Positions 59,376 through 64,000 of a stretch of DNA of 64,000 nt are shown in pieces (positions within the stretch are counted from its first letter, which is position 1; the number at the start of each line of letters is the position of its first letter). Under the pieces are notes generated by a model. That model was not told where the DNA came from, made no database searches, and worked only from the letters and a program-made list of their open reading frames with translations. Made by a program: the position numbers and the translations under genes. Source of the DNA: Arthrobacter sp. AK04 (lineage in GTDB: Bacteria > Actinomycetota > Actinomycetes > Actinomycetales > Micrococcaceae); the NCBI RefSeq assembly GCF_021129155.1, contig NZ_JAJOMC010000001.1:62001-126000 (forward strand), in the 5' to 3' direction.

Positions 59376-60782
59376 CTATCTCACGGCCGGCGCTGACGAT
59401 CCCAGAGGTGAGGCTTCGACGGCGGTCCCCTCGGCCAAGCCGCCGGGCACCGGGGCCCCTGCTGGCGCCAAGGCCGCATCCGTCGTCGTGGTTTCACCGG
59501 CAAAGGCGCGGAGCATGGCCGCGCGGTCAAACTGGCCCTCCCACTTGGCCACGACGAAGGTGGCGACGCAGTTGCCCAACAGGTTCACCACCACGCGCAT
59601 GGAGTCCATCAGCCGGTCTGCGCCCAGGAGGAGCGCTACGCCGGCCACGGGGAAGATTCCCAAAGCACCCGCCGTGGCGGACAGTGCCAGGAACGCCGAT
59701 CCGGGAACACCGGCCATGCCCTTGGACGTCAGCATGAGGACGCCCAGCGCGGCCAACTGCTGGCCGAGGTCCAAGTTGTAGCCGAAGGCCTGAGCCAGGA
59801 ACAGCAGCGAGATGGACAGGTACAGCGCGGCGCCGTCGAGGTTGAAGGAGTACCCGGTGGGGACCACCAAGCCGGTGGTGGCACGGGAGCAGCCTGCGTT
59901 GGTCAGCTTGGTCATGATGCGCGGCAGCACGGATTCGGTGGAGGCCGTGCCCAGGGCAAGGAGGAATTCCTCGCGGGTGTACTTCATGAACTGCCACAGC
60001 GGCACGCGCGGATAGACCCACGCCACCACGAACAGCAGGCCGATGAACACAATCGCTGCGCCGTAGCAGGCCGCGATCAGCAGGGCATACGTGCTCAGCG
60101 AGCCGAGGCCGTACTGGCCGATGATGAATGCCATGGCGCCGAAAGCACCTACCGGAGCCACCCGCATGACCCAGCCCATGATCTTGAAGAACAGTTCCAG
60201 CACGGTTTCCATCAGCGTGACGACGGGCAGGCAGCGTTCACGGCCGACCACGACGATCGCCGCGCCGAAGAACACAGCGAAGCACAGCACCTGCAGCAGG
60301 CTGTTGCTGGCAAACGCGCCCACCACGCTGGTGGGAATGATTCCAAGGATGAAGGCGCCGGCATCCTTCGGCGGTGCCGTGGCGGTTTTGGCGTTGAGGG
60401 CGTCCTGGGAGAGCGACGCCGGATCGATGTTCAGTCCCGCGCCCGGCTGGACCACATTCCCCACCACCAAGCCGAAGACCAGCGCAAACAGCGTGGCTGC
60501 CGTGAAATAGATCAAGGCCTTGACGCCTGTGCGGCCCACGGCCTTGACGTCACTGACCGCAGCTATGCCGGTGACGATCACCAGGAAGATCAGCGGCGCG
60601 ATGATCATCTTGATGAGCTGGATGAACCCGTCGCCCAAGGGGCGTAGGGCCGCGCCGATGTCCGGCCACAGGTGTCCGATCAGGATGCCGGCCACAACGG
60701 CCACCAGGATCTGGAAGAAGAGGGATTTGTAGAGCGGCTTCCTGGAAGCGGGAGGTGCTGCCGCGGGCGCGGTGACGTTCAT
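59376..60782 (-). CDS. dctA: C4-dicarboxylate/cation symporter (DctA, DAACS family)
   Basis: A 468-residue sodium- or proton-coupled carrier for succinate, fumarate and malate, with the glutamate-transporter fold. Marks: FFQILVAVVAGILIGHLWP, IKMIIAPLIFLVIVTGIAA, the serine-rich hairpin region LLALGTASTESVLPR, TGYSFNLDGAALYLS and LLLGADRLMDSMRVVVNLLGN. Start is ATG 60782; ATG 60818 is in frame. The Ala/Thr-rich tail is specific to this protein. Related DAACS carriers take other acids, so substrate is family-level inference. Confidence 0.9.
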   Translation of the reverse strand: MNVTAPAAAPPASRKPLYKSLFFQILVAVVAGILIGHLWPDIGAALRPLGDGFIQLIKMIIAPLIFLVIVTGIAAVSDVKAVGRTGVKALIYFTAATLFALVFGLVVGNVVQPGAGLNIDPASLSQDALNAKTATAPPKDAGAFILGIIPTSVVGAFASNSLLQVLCFAVFFGAAIVVVGRERCLPVVTLMETVLELFFKIMGWVMRVAPVGAFGAMAFIIGQYGLGSLSTYALLIAACYGAAIVFIGLLFVVAWVYPRVPLWQFMKYTREEFLLALGTASTESVLPRIMTKLTNAGCSRATTGLVVPTGYSFNLDGAALYLSISLLFLAQAFGYNLDLGQQLAALGVLMLTSKGMAGVPGSAFLALSATAGALGIFPVAGVALLLGADRLMDSMRVVVNLLGNCVATFVVAKWEGQFDRAAMLRAFAGETTTTDAALAPAGAPVPGGLAEGTAVEASPLGSSAPAVR

Positions 60783-60966
60783 GCCGGTGCCTGTTCGTTG
60801 GAGGACGGCGGCACGCATGCCGCAGGGTCACGAGCAACGTTAGGGACGGCATGTTTCCGGAAAGATAAATCCATAATGCGGAACTATTAATCCTGGCGGT
60901 CCGCGGGCCGGGAAATATGCCGGCAACTAAGTAATCCCGGCGGTTCAGCCCGCGAACAACGGTGGT

Positions 60967-61998
60967 TCAGTCCGCAGCCGGCAGCGCCGCGGGCTGGACC
61001 ACTACCGTTCCGCTGGATGTGGTGTCCTCGTTCAGCATCCAGCCCACCCGCTTGACCGTCCGCAGCATCACCACGCTTTCCACCAGGTGAATCCCCGGGA
61101 CCTTTTGCTGGAGGGCAAGTTCGGCAGTCATGACATCCGCAAGGGACTGCAGCCACATGATGATCACAAAGTTGGTGTGCCCGGTGGTGGAGGCGCTCAG
61201 TCGCACGTTTTTTATGGTCCGGATGGCGGCGGCCGCTTCCTCGTGCTGCCCCGCCGGAACGTTGGCAAACCACTGGCACGTCACCGGGTAGGAGGAATAC
61301 GCCTGGGCGATTTCGCAACGGAACAACAGGATGCCGCTGGCCAGCACCCGGTTGAGCTGCCGCTGCACCGTTGCCGGACGCCGCCCCAACTCCCGCGCTA
61401 TCTGGGCCGCGGTTGCCCTCCCGTCGCGGGCCAGGAACGGCAACAGGTCCAGGTGGCTTTGCGGGAGCTGCCCCGCCTCCGCCTGATGGGCATCCGCACC
61501 GCCCTGGTGGCCGAACGTTCGAAGCAGTGCCAGCTGGGGCTTGCTCAGGATATTCAGGCGCCACTCATCGGCACTGGTGTGAAGCCGGGTGCACAGGGCA
61601 GCCTGGTACTTAATGAGCCCCTCGATGGTCTTCAGCTGAGCGACCACCGTTGCGCTGAACTCCTCCAGCGACCTGGTGATCACGGTCAGCATAAGGTCCC
61701 TGTTGCTTGCCGCTTCCTCCACGGTGACAATCCCCGGGATGCCTGCCAACTGTGCAGTCACGCTGTCCCTCAGGTTCATATCGCAGTCCACCGCCACAAA
61801 TGCGAGGAGCATCTGCTTCGGATCCCCCGCCAGGTGCGCCGTCACCCACGCCGCCCCGCTTGAGGCCAGCCGTTCCCAGCGGGCGGCAAGGGTGGTGGCG
61901 TGTACCCCCAGCACTTTGGAGGCGTCTGCCCAGCCAAGACGCGGATACGCCTGCAGCACCTGGATAAGAGCCAGGTCTTCCTCGCTAAGTTCCATCAC
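60967..61998 (-). CDS. Two-headed Lrp/AsnC-family regulator
   Basis: A 343-residue regulator with two tandem Lrp units: helix-turn-helix 1 at about residues 1-55 (LALIQVLQAYPRLGWADASK), ligand domain 1 at 60-135, helix-turn-helix 2 at about 180-225 (LDLLPFLARDGRATAAQIAR), ligand domain 2 at 235-320. Ordinary Lrp proteins are about half this length. It is divergent from an M20 amidohydrolase and MHS carrier, which are its likely targets. Start is ATG 61998 (or the ATG three bases on). Confidence 0.88.
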   Translation of the reverse strand: MMELSEEDLALIQVLQAYPRLGWADASKVLGVHATTLAARWERLASSGAAWVTAHLAGDPKQMLLAFVAVDCDMNLRDSVTAQLAGIPGIVTVEEAASNRDLMLTVITRSLEEFSATVVAQLKTIEGLIKYQAALCTRLHTSADEWRLNILSKPQLALLRTFGHQGGADAHQAEAGQLPQSHLDLLPFLARDGRATAAQIARELGRRPATVQRQLNRVLASGILLFRCEIAQAYSSYPVTCQWFANVPAGQHEEAAAAIRTIKNVRLSASTTGHTNFVIIMWLQSLADVMTAELALQQKVPGIHLVESVVMLRTVKRVGWMLNEDTTSSGTVVVQPAALPAAD

Positions 61999-62130
61999 TT
62001 CCCTCTAACGCGCGCATGAATCCTGCCAGAACGGGCTTCCAGGAGGATATTTCGAGCGCTTTCACGCAATGTGAGTTGCGCCACTCCAGAATAGTCCAAA
62101 GACCCGGAAAGCTGAGCCCAGGAGTAACAA

Positions 62131-63360
62131 GTGCCCGTAATTGAAGACGCCAAGGAACTGCAGGGGGACCTCACCCGCCTCCGCCACGACCTTCACCGGC
62201 ACCCCGAAATCGGGCTGCACCTGCCGCGGACCCAGGAGAAAGTCCTCCAGGCCCTCGACGGGCTTCCGTTCGAGATCACCCTGGGCAAGGAAACCACCTC
62301 CGTCACCGCGGTGCTTCGCGGAGGCAAGACCACCGCAGGAACCACCGGCACCCAGCGGCCCGCGGTGCTCCTCCGGGCGGACATGGACGGCCTTCCCGTG
62401 CAGGAGAAGACCGGCGTTGAGTTCTCTTCACAGGCGGACGGCGCCATGCACGCCTGCGGCCACGACCTGCACACCTCGATGCTCGCCGGAGCCGCCACCC
62501 TCCTCGCCGAGAAGCAGCACCAGCTGCAGGGCGACGTCGTCCTCATGTTCCAGCCCGGCGAAGAAGGCTGCGACGGTGCCAGCTACATGATCCGCGAGGG
62601 CGTCCTTGATGCCGCCGGAACCCGCGTGCAGGCGGCCTACGGGATGCATGTGTTTTCCTCCCTCGAGCCCCACGGCACCTTCTGCACAAAGCCCGGCGTG
62701 ATGCTGAGCGCCTCGGACGGGCTGGAGGTGACGGTGCTGGGCGCGGGCGGCCACGGCTCCGCCCCTCATGCTGCCAAGGATCCCGTCACCGTGGCTGCCG
62801 AAATGGTCACTGCCCTGCAGGTCATGGTGACCCGGCAGTTCAACATGTTCGATCCGGTGGTGCTCTCAGTAGGTGTGCTGCATGCCGGCACCAAACGGAA
62901 CATCATCCCCGAGACCGCCCGCATCGAGGCGACGGTCCGTACCTTCTCCGAAGCTTCCCGGCTGAGGATGATGGAGGCCGTGCCGCGCCTGCTCAAGGGA
63001 ATCGCGGCAGCCCATGGCGTGGAGGTCCACGTGGACTACCAGGAGGAATACCCGCTCACCATCACCAACGAGGACGAAACGCACACCGCGGAGAAGGTCA
63101 TCTCTGGACTTTTCGGCGAGCGCCGCCTTTCGCGCTGGGCCACTCCCCTGAGTGGTTCCGAAGACTTTTCCCGGGTACTGGCAGAGGTGCCCGGAACCTT
63201 CGTCGGCCTCAGCGCCGTCGCCCCTGGCGGCGATCCGGCCACCTCACCCTTCAACCACTCCCCGTACGCAACGTTCGACGACGGCGTGCTGGCTGATGGA
63301 GCCGCGCTCTACGCCGAACTGGCCACCTCGCGCCTTGCCACGCTGGCGGCGGCGGCCTGA
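62131..63360 (+). CDS. M20-family amidohydrolase (N-acyl amino acid hydrolase type)
   Basis: A 409-residue two-zinc hydrolase of the aminoacylase/hippurate hydrolase group. Metal-binding and catalytic motifs: HRHPEIGLH, MHACGHDLHTS, FQPGEEGCDGA and SEDFS, with the dimerisation lid domain inserted between (GGHGSAPH). Expected to release an amino acid from an N-acyl form. Start is GTG 62131 with AGGAG upstream. The MHS-type carrier gene follows 57 bases later, probably in the same operon, under the divergent Lrp regulator. Confidence 0.9.
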   Translation: MPVIEDAKELQGDLTRLRHDLHRHPEIGLHLPRTQEKVLQALDGLPFEITLGKETTSVTAVLRGGKTTAGTTGTQRPAVLLRADMDGLPVQEKTGVEFSSQADGAMHACGHDLHTSMLAGAATLLAEKQHQLQGDVVLMFQPGEEGCDGASYMIREGVLDAAGTRVQAAYGMHVFSSLEPHGTFCTKPGVMLSASDGLEVTVLGAGGHGSAPHAAKDPVTVAAEMVTALQVMVTRQFNMFDPVVLSVGVLHAGTKRNIIPETARIEATVRTFSEASRLRMMEAVPRLLKGIAAAHGVEVHVDYQEEYPLTITNEDETHTAEKVISGLFGERRLSRWATPLSGSEDFSRVLAEVPGTFVGLSAVAPGGDPATSPFNHSPYATFDDGVLADGAALYAELATSRLATLAAAA

Positions 63361-63417
63361 CCCGCCGTCGTCCTTCACATCCCCCATCCTCTTCACCACG
63401 AACCTGAGGAAGTAAGC

Positions 63418-64000
63418 ATGTCCATTGCAGTAACCAAGCAGCAGACTGGACGCGTGTCCACTACCAAGACCATCGTCGGAACCGGCATCGGCAATGCCGT
63501 CGAATGGTACGACTGGGCCATCTACGCCACCTTTACGCCCTTCATTGCCAGCCAGCTCTTCAGCAAGGCCGACCCCGCGTCGGCTGTATTGTCCACCCTG
63601 GCGATTTTCGCCGTCGGCTTCGTGGCACGGCCTTTCGGCGGCTTCCTCTTCGGCTGGATCGGCGACAGGGTGGGCCGCAAGACGTCGATGACCCTCGCCG
63701 TCGGACTCGCCTCGCTGGGCAGCCTGATGATCGGCATCGCTCCGACCTTCGCCAGCATCGGCGCCTGGGCGTCCCTCATGCTGCTCGTGGCACGGCTCAT
63801 CCAGGGCCTGGCGCACGGCGGTGAACTGCCGTCGTCGCAGACCTACCTGTCCGAGATGGCTCCCAAGGAACACCGCGGATTCTGGGCCACACTGATCTAC
63901 ACCTCCGGAACCGTGGGCATCCTGTTCGGCACCCTGCTGGGCGCCGTCCTCAATATGACCCTGACTGCTGACGCCATGAACGCCTGGGGCTGGCGCATCC
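63418..64000 (+). CDS. MFS transporter, metabolite/H+ symporter type (3' part missing)
   Basis: The first 194 residues of an MHS-family carrier, cut by the right edge. Characteristic motifs: GTGIGNAVEWYDWAIYATFT in helix 1, FGGFLFGWIGDRVGRKTSM in loop 2-3 and RLIQGLAHGGELPSSQTYLS in helix 4. MHS carriers take organic acids, shikimate, proline or betaine. Start is ATG 63418 with GAGGAAG upstream. Linkage to the amidohydrolase suggests import of the N-acyl compound it cleaves. Confidence 0.92.
   Translation, partial: MSIAVTKQQTGRVSTTKTIVGTGIGNAVEWYDWAIYATFTPFIASQLFSKADPASAVLSTLAIFAVGFVARPFGGFLFGWIGDRVGRKTSMTLAVGLASLGSLMIGIAPTFASIGAWASLMLLVARLIQGLAHGGELPSSQTYLSEMAPKEHRGFWATLIYTSGTVGILFGTLLGAVLNMTLTADAMNAWGWRI

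Noticed and set aside
62050..62062. GAGCGCTTTCAC as a fourth rhamnogalacturonan operator
   Set aside because: Only the core half matches, it is not in the start-site position of a pectin gene, and it lies between an Lrp regulator and an amidohydrolase.

Overview
The window is high-GC, gene-dense actinobacterial DNA. GTG and TTG starts, Tat/Sec leaders rich in Ala, class-E-sortase-like LAXTG signals, a narGH operon, a DasR/NagR-type GntR and 13E12/DUF222 HNH proteins together suggest a soil Micrococcaceae such as Arthrobacter or Pseudarthrobacter. That placement is inference from gene content, not from a marker gene. I saw no tRNA, rRNA, CRISPR array, insertion sequence or prophage.

Layout. 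1-4.3 kb: the start of narH (cut by the window edge) and narG. 4.3-7 kb: an AlkD-like protein, a tiny acidic protein, a DUF1232 protein and an orphan OmpR-type regulator. 7-11.3 kb: a polysaccharide block with a secreted GH16-like enzyme, a membrane GT2 synthase with a translationally coupled 53-residue LAXTG peptide, and a secreted CE12 rhamnogalacturonan acetylesterase. 11.3-15.9 kb: a flavin-binding protein, a NarL-type two-component pair and a divergent FtsX-type ABC exporter. 16-33 kb: a complete sialic acid island with a secreted sialidase, a leaderless cytoplasmic sialidase, a DUF4862 protein, a Dpp-type ABC importer with a fused permease-ATPase, nanA, nanK, nanE, nagA, nagB and an FCD-type GntR regulator. 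33-41 kb: an orphan HATPase fragment, an FMN reductase, a PL26-like exo-rhamnogalacturonan lyase, an SRPBCC protein and a PL11 rhamnogalacturonan lyase. 41-50 kb: a frameshifted Lrp regulator beside a HisC-like aminotransferase, a YitT protein, several secreted or lipid-anchored proteins, a threonine dehydratase-like enzyme, a TMK-like kinase, and an IclR/MFS pair. 50-56 kb: a GlcNAc PTS island with a second nagB and nagA plus cutC. 56-64 kb: an HNH protein, a Rieske/DUF2231 membrane protein, an ABM monooxygenase, a DctA-type carrier, and a two-headed Lrp regulator divergent from an M20 amidohydrolase and an MHS-type transporter (cut by the right edge).

How the genes work together. The window is dominated by uptake and breakdown of host or plant glycans. 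Secreted sialidase frees sialic acid, the ABC system imports it (and possibly intact sialosides, since a second sialidase is cytoplasmic), and NanA, NanK, NanE, NagA and NagB convert it to fructose-6-phosphate. A GACGTCCTAC motif in three nan promoters, with a close copy in front of the regulator gene, looks like the NanR operator. The three scattered rhamnogalacturonan genes (CE12, PL26-like, PL11) share a GAAAGCG(T/C)TT(T/C)C-like palindrome placed at the predicted transcription start, suggesting one LacI-family regulon. The GlcNAc PTS promoter carries a dre-like site fitting the adjacent GntR. The most novel-looking items are the GT2-LAXTG micropeptide pair, the dispersed rhamnogalacturonan regulon, the DUF4862 protein in the sialic acid island, and two related long palindromes.
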